Shown in pieces: positions 33,053 to 42,174 of a stretch of DNA of 48,475 nucleotides. A model generated the notes under the pieces. It was not told the origin of the DNA. It searched no databases and saw only the letters and a list, made by a program, of their open reading frames with translations. How positions within the stretch are numbered: position 1 is the stretch's first letter; each line of letters starts with the position of its first letter. A program made the position numbers and the translations under genes. The stretch comes from Dehalococcoidia bacterium. GTDB lineage: Bacteria; Chloroflexota; Dehalococcoidia; Dehalococcoidales; RBG-16-60-22. The DNA lies in assembly GCA_011192005.1 (NCBI GenBank), contig DUFB01000084.1, forward strand, positions 1 to 48,475. Direction: 5' to 3'.

Positions 33053-33772
33053 TCAAGCGAGGACCGGCTCCTCTTCTTTAGTGCTGGTTTCCGACGGCTC
33101 ATCGGAAACTCCAATTTTACCGTCGATGAAATACACGGATGGGTCGGTATCGTATTCCGGATGAAGCTGAAATCCCTGGTTCTCACGTATTAATCGCGAT
33201 ACCTCGCTGTCGGGGTCGTCCAGGTCGCCGAATGTCAGTGCCTGCGCCGGGCAGGTATTCACGCAAGCTGGTGTGGCATCACGGTCTATCCCGGGCTTCA
33301 GTCCCCTGGCAAGTCCAGCGTCGATTCTTTCCATGCAAAAGTTGCACTTCTCGGTGGTGCCGTGCGTGTGAGGGTATAGCTCTTTACCCGCTTTCTCGAA
33401 ATCGGTCACCACCCTGCCTGGGAAAAAGCCTTTGTCCTTGTCTTTGGAGAGGAAGGTGCGGTTCTGGTAGGGGCAGGCAATGACGCAGTACCGACAGCCG
33501 ACGCACTTGTCCTGGTCCACGTAGACGATGCCGTCATCGCGTAGCTGGGTCGCCCCGGTAGGGCATACTTCCACACAGGGTGCGTCATGGCACTGGTTGC
33601 ATCTCACCGAGTAAGTCGATACAGTGGGGTGCTCGCCCCCCGTTTCCATCGCCACCAGTCTCGGCCAAGAAACACCGATTGGCAGAAAATGCTCGATGCG
33701 ACAGGCGGCTATACAGGCATAGCACCTGACGCATTTCCTTAAATCAACGACCATTCCCCATCTCATACGCAC
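33053..33772 (-). CDS. Four-cluster ferredoxin-like electron-transfer subunit
   Basis: The 239-residue protein is of the NrfC/DmsB/PhsB family. It has four Cys groups that should hold four [4Fe-4S] clusters: CVRCYACIAAC, CNQCHDAPCVEVCP, CVGCRYCVIACP and a CNFCMERID...CVNTCP pair. It has no signal peptide, consistent with a cytoplasm-facing complex with the catalytic subunit. It begins the molybdoenzyme operon and shares a roughly 245-bp divergent gap with the carboxylesterase gene. The C-terminal tail (SDEPSETSTKEEEPVLA) is acidic and probably disordered. Confidence 0.92.
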   Translation of the reverse strand: MRMRWGMVVDLRKCVRCYACIAACRIEHFLPIGVSWPRLVAMETGGEHPTVSTYSVRCNQCHDAPCVEVCPTGATQLRDDGIVYVDQDKCVGCRYCVIACPYQNRTFLSKDKDKGFFPGRVVTDFEKAGKELYPHTHGTTEKCNFCMERIDAGLARGLKPGIDRDATPACVNTCPAQALTFGDLDDPDSEVSRLIRENQGFQLHPEYDTDPSVYFIDGKIGVSDEPSETSTKEEEPVLA

Positions 33773-34018
33773 AATACCCCGCTATTTATTAACAATTTGC
33801 ACAATTATCATATATTATCCGTGATGATAACGCAAAATAAAGATTGATATATTATGCAATAAAGCCTCTCTAATATAATTGTAATATGTATTACGAAATG
33901 GAGAAAATAACTTAAGTTACACTTTTTGTGATTTTTTTGTATTAGTCTTATACTGTTGGTATCTCGTACTGAAGTCCGATATCATCGGAAAGTAAAAACC
34001 AAAAATCAGGAGTGTGTA

Positions 34019-35566
34019 ATGAACGACAGTAAAAACGCCGTGGTTACTACGACCGGTGGCAGAGTCGAAGGAAGCTATGAGGATAACCTGTATGTCTTCA
34101 AAGGAATACCTTATGCTGCGCCTCCCGTGGGGAAACTGCGCTGGGAGCCACCGCAGCCGGTAAAGCCCTGGGACGGCGTACGCCCAGCTAAAAAATACGG
34201 GAATATGGCGCCCCAGAATGCCATGCCCTTTGCCATGCCGGGCATGCCTGCCTTTGAAGAACCCCAGAGTGAAGAATGCCTCTTCCTTAATATCTGGACG
34301 CCGGGAATCGATGATGCTAAACGTCCTGTCATGTTCTATATCCACGGCGGTGCTTTTATCATCGGGGCTGGCAGCGAACCGGTGCTGAAGGGTGGCAAGC
34401 TGGCCAGGCGTGGTGATATCGTTCTGGTCAGTATCAACTACCGACTGGGAGCGCTGGGATTCCTGAATCTCAATGAAGTCACCGGGAGTAAAATTCGCGC
34501 TACCGGTAATGAGGGAATACTCGACCAGATTGCCGCTCTGGACTGGGTACAAGACAATATCGCCGCTTTCGGCGGTAATCCGGATGACATCACAATTTTC
34601 GGTTTTTCCGCCGGTGGTATGAGTGTCGGTACTCTACTGGGTATACCGCTGGCCCGCGGAAAGTTCCACAAGGCGATGAACCGCAGCGGCGCTGCCAACG
34701 TCGTGGCCCCGCTGGATAATGCGGTAAAAATGTCTGAACGATATCTCGAATTACTGGATCTCACCGGCAGGGATGCCGACGCTTTGCGTAATCTCACCCC
34801 GCAGCAGCTCCTTGACGGTCAGCAACAGCTGAGCATGAAGGTCCGCGAGACGGAATCCCGGGCGACACCTTTTATCCCCGTCGTTGATGGTGTTAAAATT
34901 CCGGAATGGCCTATCGACGCCATTAAAAAGGGCCTTTCTAAGAATATCCCCGTTATGGCGGGTAATGCACTTGATGAATTGAAAGCGCCCAATATGATGA
35001 TGGACCCCGCCATGCATAATATGAACGAAGCAGAACTGAATAGACGACTGAATAAGCTGTTGCCTTCTGACATGGTGCCGGGATTGATAAATACTTATCG
35101 TGATGCTTTGAAGAAACGAGGCAGTAAAGCGGACTTCGCTGACGTCTTGGGGACGGTGGGTGTGGACCTCATGTTCCGCATGACCACACTACAGCTTGTT
35201 GAAGCCCAGCGTGATAATGGAGCTCCTGCCTATAACTACCTCTTTACCTATAAATCACCCGCGATGGGTGGTGTCCTCGGTGCCATGCACGGATTGGATA
35301 ATCCCTTCCTTTTCGGTAACCTCGAGCCTCAGCTATGTGGAACGGGACCGGCGGTTGAAAACCTGGCGGTGAAGATACAGGATTCGGCAATCGCTTTTGC
35401 CCGTAACGGGAACCCGTCCTGCGAGAGCATCGGCGAATGGCCAGCCTACGGCAGAGAACGTATGACCATGATTCTGGATAAAGACACCCGCGTTGAGGGA
35501 GCCCCGTATGAAGATGAGCGATGTGCCTGGGAAGGGTATGAAATTTCACACACGTTACCGTTATAG
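34019..35566 (+). CDS. Type-B carboxylesterase
   Basis: This alpha/beta hydrolase of about 515 residues is of the carboxylesterase/cholinesterase family. It has the family signatures SEECLFLNIWTP, an oxyanion-hole HGGAF, and the nucleophile elbow GFSAGGMS (catalytic Ser). The acid and His of the triad should be in the C-terminal half, where GAMHGLDNPFLFG provides a likely His. The track start at 33956 is an extension. The ATG at 34019 (MNDSKNAVV) has AGGAG 7 nt upstream and fits the family N-terminus (VVTTTGGRVEGSY). No signal peptide is seen, so it is cytoplasmic. It may release alcohol or acid from aromatic esters for the surrounding oxidoreductases. Confidence 0.9.
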   Translation: MNDSKNAVVTTTGGRVEGSYEDNLYVFKGIPYAAPPVGKLRWEPPQPVKPWDGVRPAKKYGNMAPQNAMPFAMPGMPAFEEPQSEECLFLNIWTPGIDDAKRPVMFYIHGGAFIIGAGSEPVLKGGKLARRGDIVLVSINYRLGALGFLNLNEVTGSKIRATGNEGILDQIAALDWVQDNIAAFGGNPDDITIFGFSAGGMSVGTLLGIPLARGKFHKAMNRSGAANVVAPLDNAVKMSERYLELLDLTGRDADALRNLTPQQLLDGQQQLSMKVRETESRATPFIPVVDGVKIPEWPIDAIKKGLSKNIPVMAGNALDELKAPNMMMDPAMHNMNEAELNRRLNKLLPSDMVPGLINTYRDALKKRGSKADFADVLGTVGVDLMFRMTTLQLVEAQRDNGAPAYNYLFTYKSPAMGGVLGAMHGLDNPFLFGNLEPQLCGTGPAVENLAVKIQDSAIAFARNGNPSCESIGEWPAYGRERMTMILDKDTRVEGAPYEDERCAWEGYEISHTLPL

Positions 35567-35574
35567 GTAATGAT

Positions 35575-37254
35575 TTATACGGGCTCCAACCTGATATCCA
35601 GTACGGCCGGCTGGCCGCTCCGTACCCGTTCCAGTCCCTCTTTGAGGGCCGGTATAACGTCAGCCGGCTCTTCGACTGTCCTGCCGTACGCATGGCATGC
35701 CTGGGCTATCTTGGTGTAATCGGGCGGTCTGTAAATATCCGCGCCCATGTTGTCGACGTCGTGCTTTTCCCGGAAAAGACCTTTAATCGCGCCGTATCCC
35801 TGGTTGTCGAATATTATCGATAGGAAAGGTGCTTTGTAGAATCCTGAGGACCATAGCGATGCTTCCGGGCAGCCGTAGATAAAGGCGCCGTCGCCCATCA
35901 GGCTGACCACCGTCTTGTCCGGTGCCGCTAGCTTAACCCCCAGGGCAGCCCCTATCGCCCAGCCGATGCAACCTCCGGAGTAGGAGAGCAGCGTGCCCGG
36001 TTTACTCCGCTGCACCAGGTGCGCCACTATCCTGGACGGTGAAATTGTCTGGTTCACGATAATGGTATCGTCGTCTATCGCTTCGCTGATGCACTTGCTC
36101 AACCAGTGGGCTGATATGGGCTTTTTCTGCGAATGACTTTCCGCCAAGCTTTGCCATTCACTGGCGAGGTTGTTATGTTCCGCTTCCAGCTGTTTAAAAC
36201 ATTTTTTAAATTGTGCGCGCCGGTCGTCTGTCAGCTTCTCCTTTATAGCTCTGGTCAGGGCCGGTATTATCCTACCAGAGTCGCCTTCGATGGCGATGTC
36301 TGGCTTACGTCCCCAGAGAGGCGCGCCCTTCTTAAACATGTCGATGTCGATATGTATGAATGTCATCTCAGCCGGGGGGCCAGCTGCCGGTGAGGCATAC
36401 GGCAAATCGTAGTCTATTGCCAGTATCACATCGGTATTTGCCATCGGTGGATTTCCTAATCCAGCAATAGTCGGAATGTATGCTGCCAGCGGGTGCGTAT
36501 TCGGGAAGTTCATCCTGGTATCGGATGTTAATACCCGGGCGCACAGCGTCTCCGCCAGTTCGATGAGCTTCGGTACGGTATCCGGGTTCCTCCCCGAATG
36601 TCCGGTGATTATTAGTGGATTTTCGGCATTAATCAGTATTTCCGCGGCTTTCGCGAGCATTTCCAGTTTTACTTTTTCGGGCGGGATACCGGCTTTTTTC
36701 AGTGTTTTCGGTTTATCTCTGGACTTGTCGGCTTTGTGCCAGAGGACTTCCCTAGGAATGGCCAGATAGACGGGCCCGTACGGTTCAGTTGTCGCTATAT
36801 TTAGTGCTGTTTGGAGAGCTTCCTGGATGTCCTCTTTATCGGTTAGCTGGTGGTCCCACTTGACGAAGTTGCGTACCATTTTCCCCTGGTCGAAAGGTTC
36901 CTTCTGCCAGGTGACGCGCCTGGTCGGACCCTGTATTTCCGTGAAGATAATCACCGGGACTCTTCCCCACTGCGCGTTTTGCAGGGCGCCACCGATCTGC
37001 AGAATACCTAGTTCCGAGTGCACCGAGACCGCCTGCGGCTTGCCTGATGCCATGTAGTTGCCGTGGGCAGCTGTCATCGTCACGAACTCGTCAAGGCAGA
37101 GTATTCCCCGTGGGCTTTTCTTGCCGGTAGCCCGGTATCTGGACACCGTTTCCAGTACCGGTACATTATCGATTCCCGGGTTGAAGAAAAGATGCTCTAT
37201 ACCGTAAGCATTGAATATTTCTATCAAGTCTTCCGCATTATCGTATTCTTCCAT
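35575..37254 (-). CDS. Thiamine-diphosphate enzyme (benzoylformate decarboxylase/acetolactate synthase family)
   Basis: This ThDP enzyme of about 559 residues has the usual three domains. The N-terminal pyrimidine-binding domain has the catalytic Glu likely in LDEFVTMTAAHGNYMASGKP. The central domain comes next, and the C-terminal PP domain has the metal motif GDGAFIYGCPEASLWSSG ending in FDNQGYG. The track start at 37527 extends about 90 codons into non-family sequence. The true start is the ATG at 37254 (MEEYDNAEDLIEIFNAYGIEHLFFNPG), with AAGGAG 6 nt before. It lies 22 nt downstream of the flavoprotein gene in the operon. Decarboxylation of a 2-oxo acid such as phenylglyoxylate is a reasonable guess; lyase or ligase chemistry is also possible. 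Confidence 0.87.
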   Translation of the reverse strand: MEEYDNAEDLIEIFNAYGIEHLFFNPGIDNVPVLETVSRYRATGKKSPRGILCLDEFVTMTAAHGNYMASGKPQAVSVHSELGILQIGGALQNAQWGRVPVIIFTEIQGPTRRVTWQKEPFDQGKMVRNFVKWDHQLTDKEDIQEALQTALNIATTEPYGPVYLAIPREVLWHKADKSRDKPKTLKKAGIPPEKVKLEMLAKAAEILINAENPLIITGHSGRNPDTVPKLIELAETLCARVLTSDTRMNFPNTHPLAAYIPTIAGLGNPPMANTDVILAIDYDLPYASPAAGPPAEMTFIHIDIDMFKKGAPLWGRKPDIAIEGDSGRIIPALTRAIKEKLTDDRRAQFKKCFKQLEAEHNNLASEWQSLAESHSQKKPISAHWLSKCISEAIDDDTIIVNQTISPSRIVAHLVQRSKPGTLLSYSGGCIGWAIGAALGVKLAAPDKTVVSLMGDGAFIYGCPEASLWSSGFYKAPFLSIIFDNQGYGAIKGLFREKHDVDNMGADIYRPPDYTKIAQACHAYGRTVEEPADVIPALKEGLERVRSGQPAVLDIRLEPV

Positions 37255-37276
37255 GTAGCACTCCTTTTTGGATGAA

Positions 37277-38827
37277 CTACTTTTCAGCTTTAATATAATG
37301 ACTGGCTTCGGATGCTTCATTAGGGTCGAAGGTCTTCTTAATTTTCCTGAGCCACTTGGTGTACTGTGAAGCCTCGGGACCATACATATCGTGGATAGGG
37401 TCGCTCCAGACGTGATGGGGAACACCGTAGTGGCCCTGGACAGCGGTGCGGTTAGCAGCCATGTATACCTCGAAGTTGGCCTGGACCGAGGCCGGATTCC
37501 TCGAGAAATAGCGGATGAGCATCTCACCGTGACCGCAGTGTCCGTGCTCTATCAGTTGCACGAACGGGTCGGTCCCATCAGCCAGCAGAGCATCCTCTTC
37601 GATATAATGTCCCTTCACCCTGGACGCTTCCCCGATGTACTTGCTCATCAGGTTGAACACGTCGGTGCCACCCACCTCACCCCCGAATGTCCCCGTGGCA
37701 CGGCAGGTTTCGCGGATGGAACCGGTAACCCTGATGAAGCGGTAGAGAAAGCCCCCGGCATTTTCGGGGTCCTCCACCGGCTTGAGAGATTTTCCTCCGG
37801 TTTCTTTGATAATCATCTCCAGTGTCGATTTTTTATATGCGAAGTCGCGTGCGGAATTCCCGGTGATGATTATCATGAATCCCGGCCCCTGTACCATGTC
37901 CGTGAATTGCCTGAGATATTTGATGTCCTCGGTGTTATTTGTAGCGATGTTGGCCGACATCATTGCGGGATTGAATCCCATCAGGATAAAGGCTATCTCC
38001 GCTTCGCCCACTCGATGAACTGCCTCCCGCAGCAGTTCCTGCGACTTAAAAGAGAAGTAGCGAATCATAAAGTTCGGCGGCAGGTAGCTCGGCCGGTACT
38101 GCGGCGATACTCCTTCGATGGGGAATACCGCCGGTCCCGGCCAGTGATAGACCTTCTGAGCGGCTTTGGTATATACCCCCAGCCCCCCTAATGGCATGGT
38201 ATTACCGCGTATAATACCTCGCAATGATGGTCCCGGTCCGTCGCCGCAAAACCACTCGTCGGAGGCTCCCAGCGTCCCCGTCCTGACTATCTCGCCGTCG
38301 GGTGTTACCCATTCCAGAGCCAGCTGGTTCCGCTCGCCGTAGCTGCCGCTGACACTGAGGTGCCCCAGGTTAGAATGTGCCGCCAGGGGTAGCGCGGAGC
38401 AATTGCTGCCGGCACCGGTGATATTGCAATTGAGGCCTCGTTTCATCAGCTCCGCCTGTAGTTGAGCATAGATGACAAAGGGCTCAACGACGGCGTACAT
38501 GCTTTTCTCATTGATTTCTATAATCCGGTTCATCCTGCGCAGGTCCAGCTTGATAACGCCGGATCCAGCGGGGTCGCAATAGGGTCCCCAGCCCGTGCTG
38601 GATGCTTTGAACTGTATGCCGTATTTATTGCACAGCCGTACGATTGCCTGCACCTCGGTGGTGTTACCCGGGAGGGTAATGGCTTCGAACCTGGGCACGA
38701 ACTTGTTCAGTCCCGAAACCAGTCCCGAGCGCCAGGCGTACGAGTCCAGTATTGCCGGTTCGTCGGAAATGTTCTCCGGTCCCACGATGTCTTCCAGGGC
38801 TCTGTATGTATCTTTTTTTAAAGCCAT
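37277..38827 (-). CDS. VAO/4-cresol-dehydrogenase-type FAD oxidoreductase
   Basis: This 516-residue flavoprotein has an N-terminal FAD_binding_4 (PCMH-type) domain. It includes ITLPGNTTEVQAIVRLCNKYGIQFKASSTGWGPY and GAGSNCSALPLAAHSNLGH. A C-terminal substrate-cap domain with the segment SLRGIIRGNTMPLGGLGVYTKA resembles 4-cresol dehydrogenase and vanillyl-alcohol oxidase. Such enzymes oxidise para-substituted phenols or alcohols at the benzylic carbon. Covalent attachment to His or Tyr cannot be seen by eye. No cytochrome subunit is encoded next to it, so the electron acceptor is unclear. AGGAGAG precedes its ATG. It is the fourth gene of the cupin-SDR-AOR-FAD-ThDP operon. Confidence 0.85.
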   Translation of the reverse strand: MALKKDTYRALEDIVGPENISDEPAILDSYAWRSGLVSGLNKFVPRFEAITLPGNTTEVQAIVRLCNKYGIQFKASSTGWGPYCDPAGSGVIKLDLRRMNRIIEINEKSMYAVVEPFVIYAQLQAELMKRGLNCNITGAGSNCSALPLAAHSNLGHLSVSGSYGERNQLALEWVTPDGEIVRTGTLGASDEWFCGDGPGPSLRGIIRGNTMPLGGLGVYTKAAQKVYHWPGPAVFPIEGVSPQYRPSYLPPNFMIRYFSFKSQELLREAVHRVGEAEIAFILMGFNPAMMSANIATNNTEDIKYLRQFTDMVQGPGFMIIITGNSARDFAYKKSTLEMIIKETGGKSLKPVEDPENAGGFLYRFIRVTGSIRETCRATGTFGGEVGGTDVFNLMSKYIGEASRVKGHYIEEDALLADGTDPFVQLIEHGHCGHGEMLIRYFSRNPASVQANFEVYMAANRTAVQGHYGVPHHVWSDPIHDMYGPEASQYTKWLRKIKKTFDPNEASEASHYIKAEK

Positions 38828-38841
38828 TGTTCTCTCCTGGT

Positions 38842-40674
38842 TTAGATATTATCCAGTCCCAGAGCCTTCAGTTTCTCGGGGGAAGGCACGCCCTCTTGCG
38901 ACCATCCCCTGAGTTCGTAGTAGCGATCGAGGAACTCGTCCTGGTGCCGCACCTTCTGTCCCTCACCCTCGGCTTCACCGGTATGGAGGGGCTCGGTACG
39001 CATCCGCTTTGGCAGGGTATCGTCTTTCCGGCCAAGACCCTCGCGCATGTTTATCAAACGTTCCACGTTTACTATGCGCTCTCCGACCTGTCTCAGGTGT
39101 TCGTTGTCGGTATACTCCTCGATTCCTCTGGCTGCCGCCAGCATCTTCCCGAAGCAGTCGGGCACCCAGCCCCAGTTACCCGCGAACCCGCAGATGATTC
39201 CGGTCTCTTTCGAGGCGGTTTCGTCCTGGTTATAAATAACGACGTCGGCGTTTTCTACCTCTTCGAAGCGATTCGTCGGCCGTGGCACGGGGGCTCCCCA
39301 GATATCCTGAGCGGCGTAACCGTAGCAGTGGCTGGCGCCGATGCTGGCGGTGGCGTAGTTATAGCCCATCGACTTGGCACCCCGCGGTTCGTAAGCCGGT
39401 ATTTCCAGTCCCTTGACCTGCATCGCATAGTCCTCGGCGCCCTTTCCGATGATGGCCGCGGCTGCCCTAGTGCCTTCAGCCAGGATATTCCCGATGCCCT
39501 CGCGGGAGGCTATTTTCTTGATGAGGGCAATCATGGTTTCGTAGTTGCCGTAGGTCAGTTCCAATCCGTCGGCATCTGACTTATTGAGGATGCCCTTTTC
39601 GTAAAGCTCGAAAGCGAATCCGATGGTATTGCCAGTGGAGATGGTATCCAGCCCCAGGTCGTCGCATAGTTGGTCGGCGGCGATGGCGGCTTCGATGCTG
39701 GTGTTCTCCACCGGTCCACTGAATGCCCAGATGGTCTCGTATTCCGGTCCCTCGCTGTGGGCGTTCTTGTACAGCCCCGAGGTCACCGTATGTACTTTAC
39801 CACATCGTGCCGGACATGAGTAACAGCCTATGTCTCCCGTCCTCAGCTTACGGTAGTTCTCTCCGGTTATCTTCTCCCTGCCGTTCATCTGGCCGTAGCG
39901 GAAATTCTTCACGGGGAAAATCCCTATCATGTTCGTAAAGTCCTGCGTCTGCGTCGTGCCCCATTCCTTATGGTTTTCGAATCCCTTATTCGCCAGTACT
40001 GCGTCCACCTGCTCCTTGACCAATTGGTTGTACGTCTCGGGATCGCTGAGATTGAGGTTGCGCTGGGCGTTGATGGCGATGGCTTTAAGGTTCTTGGAGC
40101 CCATCACCGCGCCGGTTCCGCAGCGTCCCGCGCACCTTCTATCACTGAAAATCCCCGAGTATTTCACGCCGTTTTCTGCGGCCGGTCCGATGCTTACGCA
40201 GCGTGTGCTCTTGCCGTAAAGCTCGCTCAATTTTTGCTGGGTTTCCTTCGTATTTTTACCCCAGAACCCGGCAGCGTCATGGATACGGCAGCTGTCCCGG
40301 GTCAGGTGAAGATAAACCGGTTTCTCGGCTTTTCCTTCGATTATCATGAACTCGTAACCGGCGAATTTCAGCCATGCCCCGAAGTCCGCCCCGCCCACCG
40401 ACCTGGCGAAAGCCCCGGTCAGCGGACTTTTTGTAATCGTCATCCACCTCGATACCGCCAGGGCTGATGTCCCCGCCAGCGGTCCGGCGAGCAGTATTAA
40501 CTTATTATCTTCACCGAGCGGGTCGATATCTGACTTGAGTTCCTTATAGAGATATCTAACGCCGTAGCCCCTCCCCCCGACGAAGTTCTTGGCTATCTTA
40601 TTGTCTACTTCCTCGGTCTTTATTTCCGATGTGGATAGGTTAATTCTAAGATATTTACCCGTGTTCAATGCCAT
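38842..40674 (-). CDS. Aldehyde:ferredoxin oxidoreductase (AOR) family, copy 1
   Basis: This 610-residue tungsten/molybdenum bis-pterin enzyme has the N-terminal AOR domain opening GKYLRINLSTSEIKTEEVDN and VGGRGYGVRYLY, with the pterin-binding stretch SVGGADFGAWLKFAG. The [4Fe-4S] cysteines are CYSCPARC (CX2CX3C, about residue 285), and a distal Cys (IICGFAG) completes the site. It oxidises aldehydes to carboxylates, passing electrons to ferredoxin; reverse reduction is possible. It is the third gene in the operon, 35 nt after the SDR and 14 nt before the flavoprotein. AGGAGG precedes the ATG. A second AOR is at 43492. Confidence 0.93.
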   Translation of the reverse strand: MALNTGKYLRINLSTSEIKTEEVDNKIAKNFVGGRGYGVRYLYKELKSDIDPLGEDNKLILLAGPLAGTSALAVSRWMTITKSPLTGAFARSVGGADFGAWLKFAGYEFMIIEGKAEKPVYLHLTRDSCRIHDAAGFWGKNTKETQQKLSELYGKSTRCVSIGPAAENGVKYSGIFSDRRCAGRCGTGAVMGSKNLKAIAINAQRNLNLSDPETYNQLVKEQVDAVLANKGFENHKEWGTTQTQDFTNMIGIFPVKNFRYGQMNGREKITGENYRKLRTGDIGCYSCPARCGKVHTVTSGLYKNAHSEGPEYETIWAFSGPVENTSIEAAIAADQLCDDLGLDTISTGNTIGFAFELYEKGILNKSDADGLELTYGNYETMIALIKKIASREGIGNILAEGTRAAAAIIGKGAEDYAMQVKGLEIPAYEPRGAKSMGYNYATASIGASHCYGYAAQDIWGAPVPRPTNRFEEVENADVVIYNQDETASKETGIICGFAGNWGWVPDCFGKMLAAARGIEEYTDNEHLRQVGERIVNVERLINMREGLGRKDDTLPKRMRTEPLHTGEAEGEGQKVRHQDEFLDRYYELRGWSQEGVPSPEKLKALGLDNI

Positions 40675-40709
40675 TTTACCTCCTGGGAATGATTACATTG
40701 GTTCAATAT

Positions 40710-41486
40710 CTAGGGAAGTTGCGGCAGGCCGCCGGTGACGCAGAGCGTTTCGCAGGTAACGTAAGCCGAGAGCTCCGATGCCAAGAACAGGGCGGCCCCG
40801 GCGATGTCATCCGGAGTACCAGGTCGCTGCATGGGCACCTTCTTACCCAGACCTTCGTTGAAGAATTTATCCTTGTCTTCATCACTCATCGTGCCGGTCA
40901 TTCTTTCGTAAAAATTCGTGCGTATCGGACCTGGCAGGATGGCGTTTACCGTGATATTCAGGGGTGCCAGTTCCCTGCCGAGGTCGTAGGTAAACCCGAT
41001 GATGCCCGCCTTGGCCGTATTGTAGTGGATTTCGTGGGCGGGCGGCTGGATACCCCCGATGGAGGATATGCCGATTATCTTGCCGTATTTCGCCTTCTTC
41101 ATATACGGCACGACGTACTTGCAGAAGAGGAAGTGGCTTTTCAGGTTCAAAGCCAGCACCCTGTCCCATTCTTCCTCGGTGATGTCCTCGATCGGTTTAT
41201 GGGGGGCTATGGCTCCGGCGTTATTGACCAGAATATCTATTTTCATGTAATTATCGACAACTTTCTGGACCGTGTTCCTTACCTGTTTGCCGTCGGTAAC
41301 GTCGCACCGTATCGCCAGCCCGTCGCTTCCTTTCTGTTTAACCAGAGCTACCGTATTGTTAGCTTCATTGATGTCTATATCGGCAATGGCCACCTTGCAG
41401 CCTTCTTCCGCGAATCTTGAAGCCATGCCGCGTCCCATCCCTTTAGCCCCGCCGGTAATAATCGCCACTCTGTCTTTTAACAACAT
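40710..41486 (-). CDS. Short-chain dehydrogenase/reductase (classical SDR)
   Basis: The 258-residue SDR has the NAD(P) motif ITGGAKGMGRGMA (TGXXXGXG), NNAG in ILVNNAGAIAP, and the catalytic YNTAKAG (YXXXK) preceded by SSIGG. An Asp after the second strand (AIADIDINEAN) suggests preference for NAD(H) over NADP(H). It probably interconverts an alcohol and a ketone or aldehyde. AAGGAG precedes its ATG. It lies between the cupin and AOR genes in one minus-strand operon, so its product may feed the AOR or the ThDP enzyme. Confidence 0.92.
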   Translation of the reverse strand: MLLKDRVAIITGGAKGMGRGMASRFAEEGCKVAIADIDINEANNTVALVKQKGSDGLAIRCDVTDGKQVRNTVQKVVDNYMKIDILVNNAGAIAPHKPIEDITEEEWDRVLALNLKSHFLFCKYVVPYMKKAKYGKIIGISSIGGIQPPAHEIHYNTAKAGIIGFTYDLGRELAPLNITVNAILPGPIRTNFYERMTGTMSDEDKDKFFNEGLGKKVPMQRPGTPDDIAGAALFLASELSAYVTCETLCVTGGLPQLP

Positions 41487-41500
41487 TATTCTTCTCCTTG

Positions 41501-42022
41501 CTATCGTGGATTTGGCATGTTGCTGTAGCCTTCGGACATGTTCTCATCGTGCCAGAATTTCCAGTCCAGTTTAGCACGTTGGTCCGTGCTCATAAGCTGC
41601 GGGTAAAATTTCTCGGTGTGCTGGGTTCCCTGGTTGATTTCAATAAATATCCAGGATCGCACTGTCTTCAGAGGATTCCAGGGACCGTGGATAAAATTGG
41701 GTGGTAGAAAGACTACCGTCGATTCTGTGATGACATGCCTTTCCTGCTCCGGTCCCATGTAAATCTCCACCTCTGCTCCCAGGTCGTCGGGGTTATCGGG
41801 GTCGGTGCCGATATGTATCAGCAGTTCGGCTTCGCTGTGGATGTGTGGCGGGTGCCCGATTTCCATCCGCGGTTTCTCGTGCGGCAATACCCAGTGAATA
41901 AAATAGAAGTTACTCCCTGTTATTTTCCTGCTGTCCATACGCTGGAGTATCGGCCCCATAATGAACTTGAAAGGTGGCGGGTCGTTTTTCAGGAAATATT
42001 TATCGTATTTGTTGCCGGGCAT
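41501..42022 (-). CDS. Cupin-domain protein
   Basis: The 173-residue protein has a cupin metal motif, HPPHIHSEAELLIHIG, in the first conserved box. A second box lies near FLPPNFIHGPWNP with its own His. This suggests one metal held by three His and one Glu. It could be a small dioxygenase-like enzyme, isomerase or ligand sensor; in an anaerobe a lyase or isomerase is more likely. It is the first gene of the operon leading through SDR, AOR and flavoprotein to the ThDP enzyme. AAGGAG precedes the start. Substrate is not known. Confidence 0.85.
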   Translation of the reverse strand: MPGNKYDKYFLKNDPPPFKFIMGPILQRMDSRKITGSNFYFIHWVLPHEKPRMEIGHPPHIHSEAELLIHIGTDPDNPDDLGAEVEIYMGPEQERHVITESTVVFLPPNFIHGPWNPLKTVRSWIFIEINQGTQHTEKFYPQLMSTDQRAKLDWKFWHDENMSEGYSNMPNPR

Positions 42023-42174
42023 TCTATAAAAAACTCCTTATTAAACGCTGAGTTCAGCCAGGAGAGAAAGCAATCCTTATAACTGTATCTGATTTTACTC
42101 CTTTAGCCGTTCGGTAATCAATAAATCATTCAGTCTGTCATTATTCCTGCTAAAGGTTTATAATATCTTTTGAG

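Noticed and set aside
38752-39579. Plus-strand ORF (275 aa) opposite the AOR gene
   Set aside because: Antisense to conserved AOR sequence with no ribosome site or domain.
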